A stretch of DNA of 64,000 nt from Chryseobacterium cucumeris (GTDB lineage: Bacteria > Bacteroidota > Bacteroidia > Flavobacteriales > Weeksellaceae), in assembly GCF_001593385.1 (NCBI RefSeq), contig NZ_LUVZ01000001.1:744001-808000 (forward strand). The letters run 5' to 3'. Shown piece after piece: positions 35,164 to 43,569 of the stretch. Position 1 is the first letter of the stretch. Each line of letters begins with the position of its first letter. The notes under the pieces are model-generated. The model searched no databases and had not been told where the DNA came from. It saw only the letters and a list, made by a program, of their open reading frames with translations. The position numbers were made by a program, and so were the translations under genes.

Positions 35164-36588
35164 TTATTTTAAGGTATCAAAGAAATGATAAATATCTGTT
35201 TCTCCCGGAATATTTAATTTTTTTCTGATCCTGTATTTTTTCTGCTGAATACTCCTGTGCTGAACCATGGTATAGTTTGCTATTTCTTTAGAAGTAAAAT
35301 GAAGTTTAAGCATTGCACAAAAAATCAATTCAGAATTTTCAAGATTGGGGTTAATTGTTAAAAGCTGAACTATAAATTCGGGGTAACTTTCTTTAAAACG
35401 ATCCAGAAATTCAGGGTCATTTTTTTTACCCAGTTCTATAACTTTTTCCTGTTTATTGTCATTCATTCTTATTTTCAGATTCTCAGCTTCTATGGCAAGA
35501 ACTTTTTTCCGTTTCCTCAACGCAATAATAATTCTCCAGGCATATAATCCCAGCAGACAAAGACCAATAAACGACAGAGAAACAATCCAATAAATTTTAC
35601 TTTTATGATGATTAGCATCCTGCTGAGTTACTGCAATAAAAGATTCCATATCCTGATTGATAGTAGCCAGTAAAGATGTATTTGTTCTGTAAAAAGCATC
35701 TGTATAAGCTTTCAAATAAAGATAAGCCTTTTCTTTATCTCCGGTACGTTCATATAAAACTCTGAGATCATTATAAATATACTTAGCATAATAAGCATAA
35801 ATATGTTTCGTTTTTTCATTGATTTTCAAAGCTTTATTAAGAGCTATTTCCGCTTTATCATACTGTTTATAATTAAGAAAATACTCTCCCATAATGGTAT
35901 TGGCATAGAGGGCTATTCCGTCTTCTTTACCATTGATATTAGCTTTGTTGTAAGCCATCGTTATATATTTATATGCAGAATCTTTGTCTTTATGCATATA
36001 CACATAATCACTTATCGCACAATCTGCAAGGCCGGTATCATCTATTTTTTTTGCTTTATGGAAGTATTCCAGTGCTTTTTCGTATTCTTTTTTTTGCATG
36101 AGATAAATAGCCTGCCTCAAATAAATACTGAAAAGAATATCATTTTTAAGTTCATAATTCTCACTTTTCTTTATAAAACTCATTGCTTCATTATTATATT
36201 GAAAAGCTTTATCAAGCCTTCGAAGCTCTACATTGAAACGGCCATAAACATTATAAAACCTGGCTTTGTGTAAGTTATCCTCAGAATCATCCAGAATCTC
36301 TTTGGCATTATCAAAGAGAATTTGTGATTTCTGAAAATTTTCCAGGGAAATATTGAGTTCTGCAAGATTGATATAGCAGAGCGCCTTCCCATCTGCATAA
36401 TTCATTTCATCGGCCTTTTTGTAATATCTTTTATTAAGATTAATCAATGAATCATATGCTCCGGCAATTCTGAACTTTTCATTCTGTTTTAGCAAGGCAA
36501 CGTCAAATTTCTTTTCAGCCTCTTTCTTTGAATGAGAATGGCACGAAACTAAAACAAACAGTAAAACAGAAAGAAAAATACGCATCAT
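35164..36588 (-). CDS. TPR / transmembrane / HTH regulator, lipoprotein-like N-terminus (copy 1)
   Basis: A 474-aa protein: signal with lipobox-like VLVSC (Cys16), TPR-rich helical region (about 40-320, repeats such as YDKAEIALNKALKINEKT and KEYEKALEYFHKAKKID), one transmembrane helix (about 332-355), a basic/coiled linker, and a C-terminal HTH (ENSELIFCAMLKLHFTSKEIANYTMVQHRSIQQKKYRIRKKLNIP) related to LuxR-type domains. The expected topology is periplasmic TPR and cytoplasmic HTH, a one-component transmembrane regulator. A real lipid anchor plus a TM helix would be unusual; the signal might be uncleaved. A paralogue lies directly upstream. Confidence 0.78.
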   Translation of the reverse strand: MMRIFLSVLLFVLVSCHSHSKKEAEKKFDVALLKQNEKFRIAGAYDSLINLNKRYYKKADEMNYADGKALCYINLAELNISLENFQKSQILFDNAKEILDDSEDNLHKARFYNVYGRFNVELRRLDKAFQYNNEAMSFIKKSENYELKNDILFSIYLRQAIYLMQKKEYEKALEYFHKAKKIDDTGLADCAISDYVYMHKDKDSAYKYITMAYNKANINGKEDGIALYANTIMGEYFLNYKQYDKAEIALNKALKINEKTKHIYAYYAKYIYNDLRVLYERTGDKEKAYLYLKAYTDAFYRTNTSLLATINQDMESFIAVTQQDANHHKSKIYWIVSLSFIGLCLLGLYAWRIIIALRKRKKVLAIEAENLKIRMNDNKQEKVIELGKKNDPEFLDRFKESYPEFIVQLLTINPNLENSELIFCAMLKLHFTSKEIANYTMVQHRSIQQKKYRIRKKLNIPGETDIYHFFDTLK

Positions 36589-36748
36589 AGGTTTCTCTAA
36601 TTAAGCTAAAATTCCTGTATAAATAATGATCTTTTTAGAATAACAATCCTGTTTAATTTTAAAATTCTCAATGGTTATTTCTGATAAGATCAATAATAAA
36701 ATCTTTTCATAAAACAGAATCCTGCGGCTTTTATTGTGATATATTTCT

Positions 36749-38245
36749 TTATTCTGCTAAGTTTTCAAAAAAGTCATAAATATCTGTTTCTCCGGGAATA
36801 TTCAGTCTTTTTCTGATCCTGTATTTCTTCTGTTGAACAGATTTATGCTGTACAAAAGTATAGTCTGCAATCTCTTTGGATGAAAAGCGTAATTTCAGCA
36901 TTGCACAGAAAGCCAGCTCTGAATTTTCAAGATCGGGATTGATCTCCAGAAGTGACTTAATAAATTCAGGATAGAATTCTTTAAATTTCAACAAGAAAGA
37001 AGAATCATTCCTTTTAGCAAGCTCAATCACTTCCTGTCGCTGCTTGGTCTGGACATGGTTTTTCAACGTATTAGTTTGCTCTTTTAAAGTATTTTTCTTC
37101 TTTTGTAACCTGTTAATTATTTTCCGGACATATACCCCTGAAACGGTAAGTACTGTGATAGACAATGCAATAAATAACGGAAGATCATTTTTATGCCAGT
37201 CTGATTCCTGTTTCATTTCTGAAATAAAATCTTCGGTAGCTTTATTCATAACGACAAATCGTTCTGCATCAAACCTTCCTTCCTCTTCCATATATTTCTT
37301 CAGATAAAAATAGGCCTTACCGCCATCATTTTTTTTCTTATATAATTCTGCAAGTGCTTTGTAGACTTCTTTGATATGGGAAGAATAGGTTCGTCTTGTC
37401 TTAATGTTGATCTCCAGGGCTTTTTTAAGGGCTTTTTCAGCTTGTTCACTATTATCAATTTCATTATAATAATATCCCATTGTATAATAAACCCAAAGAG
37501 ACTCCACATCCGTTGTTTTCTGGCTGATCATTTTTTCATCTGCTCTGGCAATGTATATACCCGCAGAATCAGGTTTATGGGTAAATAAATAATATTGTGC
37601 CACCATACAATTGGTATAGGCTGAATTTTCCAACATATTTGCTTTTCTAAAACATTTTAAAGAGGTTCCAAACCATCCTTTCCATGCATAGTAAATTCCT
37701 TTGTTTACATAAAGTCTGGGCAGAAGTTTCTGGGTAAGTTTCGTTTTTTTTGCCTGTTTTAAGTAATAAAATGCTTTGTTATTACATTCTATAGCCCTAT
37801 CGTTGAGTTTAAGGTGAGAATAATACAGACTGTAATCATCATAGAAGACTGCTTTATGGTAAGTATTTTCAGAATTGAACAGGCCTTTTTCTGCTTTATT
37901 GAAAAAGTACCGGGCTTTTTCATAATTCCCTGCAGAAACGTTTACCCCTGCCATATTCAGATAGCAGAGTCCTTTTCCTCCTGTGTACCTCATTTTGGCG
38001 GCTTTTCTCAGATATTCTTTATTAAGCCTGACAAAAGCTTCATATTGACCGGACAACTGAAGTTCTGAACTTTCAGTCAACAGAGATATATCAAAGTTTT
38101 CTCTCACTTTATTTTGAGGTTCACTATGACATGAAAATATAACCCAAAATATTCCCATGCAGATTGGAAAGGCTATTATTTTCTTTATACCTTCTGAGTT
38201 TGTCTTTATATTTTTAAAAATGATTAAATCAATTTTTCTCATCAC
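36749..38245 (-). CDS. TPR / transmembrane / HTH regulator (copy 2)
   Basis: A 498-aa paralogue of the gene at 35164, with the same order: N-terminal hydrophobic signal with VIFSC, TPR region (for example EQAEKALKKALEINIKTRRTY), transmembrane helix (LPLFIALSITVLTVSGVYVRKII) and C-terminal HTH (FSSKEIADYTFVQHKSVQQKKYRIRKRLNIPGETDIYDFFENL). The last ~60 residues are nearly the same in both copies, while the periplasmic parts diverge, as expected after duplication with new sensing specificity but similar DNA targets. The N-terminus is about 25 residues longer than in copy 1 and the start is uncertain. Confidence 0.75.
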   Translation of the reverse strand: MMRKIDLIIFKNIKTNSEGIKKIIAFPICMGIFWVIFSCHSEPQNKVRENFDISLLTESSELQLSGQYEAFVRLNKEYLRKAAKMRYTGGKGLCYLNMAGVNVSAGNYEKARYFFNKAEKGLFNSENTYHKAVFYDDYSLYYSHLKLNDRAIECNNKAFYYLKQAKKTKLTQKLLPRLYVNKGIYYAWKGWFGTSLKCFRKANMLENSAYTNCMVAQYYLFTHKPDSAGIYIARADEKMISQKTTDVESLWVYYTMGYYYNEIDNSEQAEKALKKALEINIKTRRTYSSHIKEVYKALAELYKKKNDGGKAYFYLKKYMEEEGRFDAERFVVMNKATEDFISEMKQESDWHKNDLPLFIALSITVLTVSGVYVRKIINRLQKKKNTLKEQTNTLKNHVQTKQRQEVIELAKRNDSSFLLKFKEFYPEFIKSLLEINPDLENSELAFCAMLKLRFSSKEIADYTFVQHKSVQQKKYRIRKRLNIPGETDIYDFFENLAE

Positions 38246-38282
38246 ACCACTTTTCCGTATATATCTACATATCTACCTATTC

Positions 38283-38300
38283 ACTTATTTACAAATAAGT
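38283..38300. promoter_or_regulatory. Palindrome upstream of TPR/HTH gene
   Basis: ACTTATTT-AC-AAATAAGT, perfect 8-bp arms, lies 38 bp before the start of the minus-strand regulator gene and may be an operator. The rest of 38246-38647 is AT-rich without a gene. Confidence 0.35.
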
Positions 38301-38647
38301 TGATAATTTCCTACCGTTATTTCAATATTATTCCCCAATTAGTGTTATAAATATACATAATTTATCATGTTCCTTATGAAATAAACGAGTTATTTCGCAA
38401 AAATGTAACATTCAAATAAAGTAATGTAATATTCCCCCTTAAACAAGCACTTTTTAAAATTGACAGACTGCATTTATATGCTTTTCTGATCAAAAAGTAT
38501 ATGTTTTGTTTATAATAAGACTATCTGAAATGAAAATTGTTACAGATAGATGAGATCGTTTTAAAATTTTAATAAATTATTTAAAACTCTGTTGCTAAAA
38601 AATTATCTCCATCTTTGTATACTGATGTAAATAAAAACCTGATCAGC

Positions 38648-39145
38648 ATGAATATTATTAGCTATCGAAAACTTCTTCCCGAAGAAAGCAAAACATACCG
38701 CGTAATCCGTCTGGAAAGTCTGGAAAAGTTCTCGGAATCATTTGGAGCCAACTATCATGAAGCCCTGAAAATTGAAAAGTTCCAAATAGAAAGTGATATT
38801 GAAGAACAAACTTTTGGAAGATTTGTTTTGGGTGCCTACGCAAATGATCTGCTTATAGGCATATGTACTTTTGTTAAAAGTGACAAAAACTCTGGTACAA
38901 TTTACCAAATGTATGTAAAGAAGGAGTTTCAAGGAAAGAATATAGGTCAGGGATTGATTGAAGCTGTTATTCATGAAGCAGGCAGACAATTTAATGACAT
39001 TGAAATTCTTTTAGAAGTTGCCCCTGGAAATGATAAGGCTTATAATTTATACAGAAAGACAGGATTTTTGGAGGTAGAAAAAACTTCTGCCCAAGATAGC
39101 AGCCATTGTATCATGATGAAATATATGCCTAAAAAAATTGAATAA
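38648..39145 (+). CDS. GNAT family N-acetyltransferase
   Basis: A 165-aa acetyltransferase from the ATG at 38648. The GNAT core is seen in LLIGICTFVKSDKNSGTIYQMYVKKEFQGKNIGQGLIEAVIHEA (acetyl-CoA loop Q/R-x-x-G-x-G/A in the form QGKNIGQG) and the C-terminal LLEVAPGNDKAYNLYRKTGFLEVEK. It transfers an acetyl group to an amine of unknown identity. It stands alone. A weak -7-like CATCTTTG lies about 30 bp upstream. Confidence 0.85.
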   Translation: MNIISYRKLLPEESKTYRVIRLESLEKFSESFGANYHEALKIEKFQIESDIEEQTFGRFVLGAYANDLLIGICTFVKSDKNSGTIYQMYVKKEFQGKNIGQGLIEAVIHEAGRQFNDIEILLEVAPGNDKAYNLYRKTGFLEVEKTSAQDSSHCIMMKYMPKKIE

Positions 39146-39287
39146 CATCAGAATCCTGATCCAGAAACCAAGTTCTGCATAGTTAAATATTGTAATGGAA
39201 TTAGGGTATTTACTAAATTTAACAAAGAAAAGGGATACAGCTCTAAGCAATACAATGTATCATTATTTTTTTAAGTTAAATTAAAGC

Positions 39288-40154
39288 ATGAAAACGGAAA
39301 ACTTTGAAACAATATGTGATGATGGTGTAAAGCTTAAAGGTATACTTCTTATTCCGGATCATCCTAAAGCAGTAATTCAATTTAACTGTGGTACGGGAAC
39401 AAAAAAAGAATTCTATTTGTCTTTTCTCACCTATCTTGCTGAAAATGATTTTCTGTGCTGTCTTTGGGATTACAGAGGAAGCGGAGATTCTTATTCCGGA
39501 AATCTGAAAACCTGTGAATTTACCTTTTCAGATTATGGAATAAAAGATATGCCCGCCATCAAAGTTTTTTTAAATAAAAAGTTTCCCGATCTTCCGTTTA
39601 TGATTGTAGGGCACAGTGCCGGAGGCCAACAAATCGGATTTATGAAAAATCTGGATAATGTAAAGGGAATGATCAATTTTGCCGTATCTGCAGGTTATTA
39701 TATGAATATGCCGTTTTCATACAGAATGAAGGCTTATTTTTATTTTTATATTTTTACTCCCATAAGTGTTCTGATGACAGGATATGTAAAAGCCAAAACC
39801 TTTGGAATAATGGAAAACCTGCCCAAAAATGTTGTATATGAGTGGCGAAACTGGCTTGAAAAAAAAGATTACTTTTTCGATGCTCAATTTTATGGTACTA
39901 CTGTTCCTATAGGACATTTCAAGAATTATACATTCCCCATTCATCTATTCTGGACCACTGATGATACGATATCCAGCCAGAAAAACACTGAAACATATTG
40001 GCAGCACATTGACAGTAAAGAAGATATCACTTTCACAGAACTGGTTCCTTCTGAATTAGGATTAAAAAAAATTGACCACTTTGGTTTTTTCAAAAAAAAT
40101 ATGAAAGACAGGCTTTGGATACATGTCGTAGATAAATTAAATCATTTTATTTAA
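39288..40154 (+). CDS. Alpha/beta hydrolase family protein
   Basis: A 288-aa serine hydrolase of the S33/AB-hydrolase type. The oxyanion region is FNCGTGTKKEFY, the nucleophile elbow GHSAGG (Ser about 110), WDYRGSGDS precedes it, the acid is probably Asp in FWTTDDTISS and the His in KKIDHFGFF. No signal peptide, so cytoplasmic. Substrate unknown. It is monocistronic and followed by the tRNA-Lys cluster on the other strand. Confidence 0.82.
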   Translation: MKTENFETICDDGVKLKGILLIPDHPKAVIQFNCGTGTKKEFYLSFLTYLAENDFLCCLWDYRGSGDSYSGNLKTCEFTFSDYGIKDMPAIKVFLNKKFPDLPFMIVGHSAGGQQIGFMKNLDNVKGMINFAVSAGYYMNMPFSYRMKAYFYFYIFTPISVLMTGYVKAKTFGIMENLPKNVVYEWRNWLEKKDYFFDAQFYGTTVPIGHFKNYTFPIHLFWTTDDTISSQKNTETYWQHIDSKEDITFTELVPSELGLKKIDHFGFFKKNMKDRLWIHVVDKLNHFI

Positions 40155-40224
40155 CCATGTAATTCCGAATGTATTCATCTTAACTTATATTAATATCACA
40201 AAATTAAAATCTCAGTATAAAGAA

Positions 40225-40260
40225 AAACGGACAAACCATTATAAAATAGTTTGTCCGTTT
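40225..40260 (-). terminator. Terminator of tRNA-Lys copy 1
   Basis: A perfect 12-bp stem AAACGGACAAAC / GTTTGTCCGTTT with a T run on the minus strand, four bases from the tRNA 3' end. Confidence 0.85.
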
Positions 40261-40264
40261 ATTG

Positions 40265-40337
40265 TGACCCGGCTGGGATTCGAACCCAGGACCCATACAT
40301 TAAAAGTGTATTGCTCTACCAGCTGAGCTACCGAGTC
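40265..40337 (-). tRNA. tRNA-Lys (anticodon TTT), copy 1
   Basis: A 73-nt cloverleaf on the minus strand: acceptor stem GACTCGG / CCGGGTC with discriminator A, D arm GCTCAGCTGGTAGAGC, anticodon loop CTTTTAA (TTT, lysine), T arm with GGTTCGAATCC. The 3' CCA is not encoded and must be added enzymatically. The three copies in the window are identical over the mature tRNA. Confidence 0.96.
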
Positions 40338-40380
40338 GGCCATTTACTTTTTCAAGCAAATCCCTATGTTTAAGGGACTG

Positions 40381-40410
40381 CAAAGATAGAAACTTTTTCT
40401 TTATTTACAA
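40381..40410 (-). promoter_or_regulatory. Promoter of tRNA-Lys copy 1
   Basis: On the minus strand TTG (40408-40410), 19 bp, TATCTTTG (40381-40388): full Bacteroidota consensus, about 43 bp before the tRNA. Confidence 0.8.
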
Positions 40411-40655
40411 TACTTTCCCGGACATTTTATGCCCTTGATTCCGCTAACTTTTACAATATCAGAGACAAAAATTTTAATGCTTCTGACACAGATATACATT
40501 TTAAATTCCAAATCTTGTAAAACGCATGAAAAATAGACTTAAATTAACATTTGTTTATTTTGATAGAATAAAGTTACGATGAGCAACTGCTCAGTTATGT
40601 AGGCAAATTACTCTAAAACGGAGACTTTTACAGTTTGTGATTTTCTTAAACAAAA

Positions 40656-40681
40656 AAAGCTTCAACGTATGTTGAAGCTTT
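40656..40681 (-). terminator. Terminator of tRNA-Lys copy 2
   Basis: Perfect 11-bp stem AAAGCTTCAAC / GTTGAAGCTTT with loop GTAT and a T run on the minus strand, six bases beyond the tRNA. Confidence 0.82.
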
Positions 40682-40687
40682 ATCAAG

Positions 40688-40760
40688 TGACCCGGCTGGG
40701 ATTCGAACCCAGGACCCATACATTAAAAGTGTATTGCTCTACCAGCTGAGCTACCGAGTC
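40688..40760 (-). tRNA. tRNA-Lys (anticodon TTT), copy 2
   Basis: Same 73-nt tRNA as copy 1. The upstream ~130 bp, including promoter and leader, are also nearly the same as those of copy 1. Confidence 0.96.
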
Positions 40761-40803
40761 GGCCACTTACTTTTTTAAGTAAATCCCTTTATTTAAGGGA
40801 CTG

Positions 40804-40833
40804 CAAAGATAGAAACTTTTTCTTTATTTACAA
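40804..40833 (-). promoter_or_regulatory. Promoter of tRNA-Lys copy 2
   Basis: TTG (40831-40833), 19 bp, TATCTTTG (40804-40811) on the minus strand, as in copy 1. Confidence 0.8.
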
Positions 40834-41086
40834 TACTTCCCGGACATTTTATGCCTGTGATTCCGCTAACTTTTACAATATCAGACTTAAAAATTTCACA
40901 CGTCTTAGGAGGTTCTTAATATAATTTTCAAAAATGCACCCAAAAGGCTTCCGATGAAATTGAAAACTGCAGTGAATCACTTTGCTACTCGCGGACGATC
41001 AGTAAATCAATTTTATTTTCTTAAAATTTGAAACAACCTTACTATCAATAATTTGTTTTTTTCAAATAAATTCACTATATTGATGT

Positions 41087-41248
41087 ATGAAAAAAAATGA
41101 ACGTCAGGACAATATAACACACGCTGGCAAAATTAACGAACGAACAAAAGCATTGGAAGTCCTTGAAAAAGCAAAAAAAGTACAAGGAAAAATTACATTT
41201 CTCCGTCAGGGAGTCGGGAGAAACTTTAAGCCCAAAAATGAAGAGTAA
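41087..41248 (+). CDS. Small basic hypothetical protein (53 aa)
   Basis: An ATG at 41087 opens 53 codons: MKKNERQDNITHAGKINERT, then a helical KALEVLEKAKKVQGK segment and an end rich in basic and polar residues (RQGVGRNFKPKNEE). It is strongly basic, without cysteines or a membrane segment. It sits on the plus strand between tRNA-Lys copies 2 and 3. The residue mix looks like a real gene, but size makes this uncertain; function unknown. Confidence 0.45.
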   Translation: MKKNERQDNITHAGKINERTKALEVLEKAKKVQGKITFLRQGVGRNFKPKNEE

Positions 41249-41351
41249 AGCTATTACTGAACTTCGATTGCAAAGTGCGAGTACAATCAACTGGTCCATT
41301 AATTTAAATAACCGGCCATTTTAAAACATTATAGCGAACACTATAAATAAA

Positions 41352-41379
41352 AAACCTGCAAATTATTTTTTGCAGGTTT
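41352..41379. terminator. Bidirectional terminator near tRNA-Lys copy 3
   Basis: Perfect 11-bp stem AAACCTGCAAA / TTTGCAGGTTT with A and T runs on its two sides; it can end both the 53-aa ORF (plus) and the tRNA transcript (minus). Confidence 0.8.
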
Positions 41380-41423
41380 TTTTGTGTTTTTCTGATGCTT
41401 TGATTTTTGCATCTTTAAGATTG

Positions 41424-41496
41424 TGACCCGGCTGGGATTCGAACCCAGGACCCATACATTAAAAGTGTATTGCTCTACCAGCTGAGCTACCGAGTC
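41424..41496 (-). tRNA. tRNA-Lys (anticodon TTT), copy 3
   Basis: Same 73-nt tRNA as copies 1 and 2. Its duplicated upstream block is shorter, ending just after the -7 box. Confidence 0.96.
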
Positions 41497-41539
41497 GGCC
41501 ACTTACTTTTTCAAGTAAATCCCTTTATTTAAGGGACTG

Positions 41540-41569
41540 CAAAGATAGAAAAACACTGCTTAAATCCAA
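41540..41569 (-). promoter_or_regulatory. Promoter of tRNA-Lys copy 3
   Basis: TTG (41567-41569), 19 bp, TATCTTTG (41540-41547) on the minus strand. The spacer and -33 neighbourhood differ from copies 1 and 2, but box identity and spacing are kept. Confidence 0.78.
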
Positions 41570-41740
41570 ATTATTTAAAACTTTTTTTATCATAAATTTC
41601 ACATTAAAAAAGTCAAACACTTGTTTATAAATTAATTACGCTGTTACTTTTTTAATTCAAATTCTCAGCAAAAATAGGAGCTGGCGGATAATATTGTTTT
41701 TTGAGTAAAAAATTTATTTTGGTAAATCAAAAAACAACAC

Positions 41741-41759
41741 TATCTTAGTAACTAAGATA
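41741..41759. promoter_or_regulatory. MarR-type operator palindrome
   Basis: TATCTTAG-TAA-CTAAGATA, perfect 8-bp arms, lies 20 bp before the MarR start codon. Symmetry and size fit a MarR dimer acting as autorepressor. Confidence 0.6.
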
Positions 41760-41779
41760 ATTAGCAAATAATTTAATTA

Positions 41780-42235
41780 ATGACTAAAAATAATATACAA
41801 AATTTTCGTGAAGCCAGCAGAGCATACTCTGACGCCTCAATCTTTATGCATGAAGCCATTGCGAGGAAAGCCGGGCTTTCCAGCACTGATCATAAATATC
41901 TGGGACTTATTCTGCAGTACGAATCCATAACAGCAGGTGAAATATCTAAGCTGACAGGTCTTACAACCGGAGCTGTTACCGGATTGATAGACCGTCTGGA
42001 GAAAAAGAATCTTCTTAAAAGAGAGTTCACCAAAGAAGACCGCAGAAAAGTAATAATCATACCAAATACAGAAAACAGCATGAAATTACTCGGTCCTATT
42101 TTTGAAGAGCTGCAGCAAAAAACCATGAAACTCGTTTCCACTTTTTCTAAAAAGGAAATAGAAACTATTGAACGTTATTTCAGGGAAGCCACAGTTCTTA
42201 TGAAAGAAACAACAGACCATTTAAATAACCCATAA
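41780..42235 (+). CDS. MarR family transcriptional regulator
   Basis: A 151-aa MarR protein: LGLILQYESITAGEISKLTGLTTGAVTGLIDRLEKKNLLKREFTKEDRRKVIIIP is the winged HTH with the D-R-R-K wing, and the flanking helices make the dimer. It carries a palindrome in its promoter and a membrane protein gene 14 bp downstream, so it probably controls that gene as well as itself. Confidence 0.87.
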   Translation: MTKNNIQNFREASRAYSDASIFMHEAIARKAGLSSTDHKYLGLILQYESITAGEISKLTGLTTGAVTGLIDRLEKKNLLKREFTKEDRRKVIIIPNTENSMKLLGPIFEELQQKTMKLVSTFSKKEIETIERYFREATVLMKETTDHLNNP

Positions 42236-42249
42236 ATCAATACAAAATC

Positions 42250-42753
42250 ATGGAAAGTTTAACAGCAACTTATATAACCCGCGCAGAAATCTGGCTTTGC
42301 ATCACAACGTTACTTTATTTTCTTATGAACGGGGCACAGATTTTCGAAACTCTCCTATTTGTACCTAAATGGGCTTCTTCCCCACCCGATACATTGAAGC
42401 TGCTTCAGGATGAAAATGGAGTAAGCCTGAAGTTTTTCTGGATCATCCTTCACTCTTTGCATGAAATAACCTTTATCCTTGCAATTGCTTTTTGCTGGAA
42501 AATAGATCCGGTAAGGAACTGGCTTTTGATTTTACTCATTATCCACGTAGCAGTAAGAGTCTGGACATTAGCTTTTTTTGCTCCGAACATTATACAGTTT
42601 CAGAACTTAGCATCCGCCACTTCCGTTTCACAGGAAATCATAACCAGAATTTCACTTTGGAAAACCCTTAATTATATTCGGGTAGCTGTTTATATCGCGG
42701 TGTCAATTGGTTTCATTCCTCTTTGTATTAAAGTACTCAGTTTTCGTCTGTAA
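42250..42753 (+). CDS. Small integral membrane protein co-transcribed with marR
   Basis: A 167-aa protein with about four membrane helices (IWLCITTLLYFLMNGAQIF, FFWIILHSLHEITFILAIAFCW, WLLILLIIHVAVRVWTLAFF, YIRVAVYIAVSIGFIPLCI). The layout recalls DUF1772/anthrone-oxygenase-like membrane proteins, but I am not sure of the family. It directly follows marR and ends at a strong terminator, giving a two-gene operon that may answer to a small hydrophobic compound. Confidence 0.6.
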   Translation: MESLTATYITRAEIWLCITTLLYFLMNGAQIFETLLFVPKWASSPPDTLKLLQDENGVSLKFFWIILHSLHEITFILAIAFCWKIDPVRNWLLILLIIHVAVRVWTLAFFAPNIIQFQNLASATSVSQEIITRISLWKTLNYIRVAVYIAVSIGFIPLCIKVLSFRL

Positions 42754-42777
42754 TGACAGGACCTCAATCTAAAATAT

Positions 42778-42808
42778 AAATTTCGCCGATCAGAGATCGG
42801 CGAAATTT
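42778..42808. terminator. Strong bidirectional terminator
   Basis: Perfect 14-bp stem AAATTTCGCCGATC / GATCGGCGAAATTT with an AGA loop, between the convergent membrane protein and DJ-1 genes. Confidence 0.82.
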
Positions 42809-42828
42809 GCAAATCAACAGATTCTCGT

Positions 42829-43467
42829 TTAAGCTAAATTTCCAGATTTTGCATTCTGATATTCAAAAATTTCTATAATTGTGTTCATTGTTTTCTGTCC
42901 GAGGTGTTTTCCAACCAGATAAAGAGCGGCATCTATTCCGGCTGTGATTCCCGCAGTAGTTATCAGATTGCCCTGATCAATATATCGTATATTCCGGATT
43001 ACCTTAGTATCCGGATTATGCTGTTCAAGGGCATCCAACAGCATATGATGGGTAGTAACATGATAATCAGCAAGCATTTCCGTCCCTGATAGCAGCATAC
43101 TTCCGGTACATACCGTAAATATAACTGTTCCTGCATGATAATGATTTTCAATCCATTTCAGGACAGTTTCCCGAAAATCCCTGTCCTGAATATATTTCAT
43201 AATGTATTCAGGATTTGCTCCCGGAACGACAATCATATCCGGTTTAGGACAGGTATGGATATCATAAGTAGGAATAACAGCCATCGTATTAGCTTCCATA
43301 TACACCGACTCTTTTGTTTTCCCGACGGTAAAGCAATTGTAGCTGCCGGGTTCCAGAACATTCGCTTTAACAAAAACATCTAAAGGGCCATTTAAATCAA
43401 GTGCTTCCACCTGATCATAGATTAAAAATGCTACATTCATTGTCTTGCCGTTTGGTACGTGATTCAT
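42829..43467 (-). CDS. DJ-1/PfpI family protein
   Basis: A 212-aa class I glutamine-amidotransferase-fold protein. The nucleophile elbow is FTVCTGSMLLS (Cys120), with acidic residues near DQVEALDLNGPLDVF at the front as in isonitrile-hydratase/GlxA-like members. A start at the tenth residue (MNVAF) is also possible. Members are isonitrile hydratases, glyoxalases or amidases; no single activity is assigned. A GlxA-type regulator with the same domain lies upstream on the same strand, with an inverted repeat between them. Confidence 0.83.
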   Translation of the reverse strand: MNHVPNGKTMNVAFLIYDQVEALDLNGPLDVFVKANVLEPGSYNCFTVGKTKESVYMEANTMAVIPTYDIHTCPKPDMIVVPGANPEYIMKYIQDRDFRETVLKWIENHYHAGTVIFTVCTGSMLLSGTEMLADYHVTTHHMLLDALEQHNPDTKVIRNIRYIDQGNLITTAGITAGIDAALYLVGKHLGQKTMNTIIEIFEYQNAKSGNLA

Positions 43468-43519
43468 AATTTTATTATTTAAGATTATTATTTTCAGATC
43501 ATAGCACAGGTCTTCCCTG

Positions 43520-43540
43520 CTGACAATTGATGATTGTCAG
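43520..43540. promoter_or_regulatory. Inverted repeat upstream of DJ-1 gene
   Basis: CTGACAAT (43520-43527) and ATTGTCAG (43533-43540), perfect 8-bp arms 5 bp apart, lie 53 bp before the DJ-1 start codon and just after the regulator gene. There is no T run, so an operator is likelier than a terminator. Confidence 0.45.
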
Positions 43541-43569
43541 TTTTATGTAAAATCAACAAGAAAAAGCTA

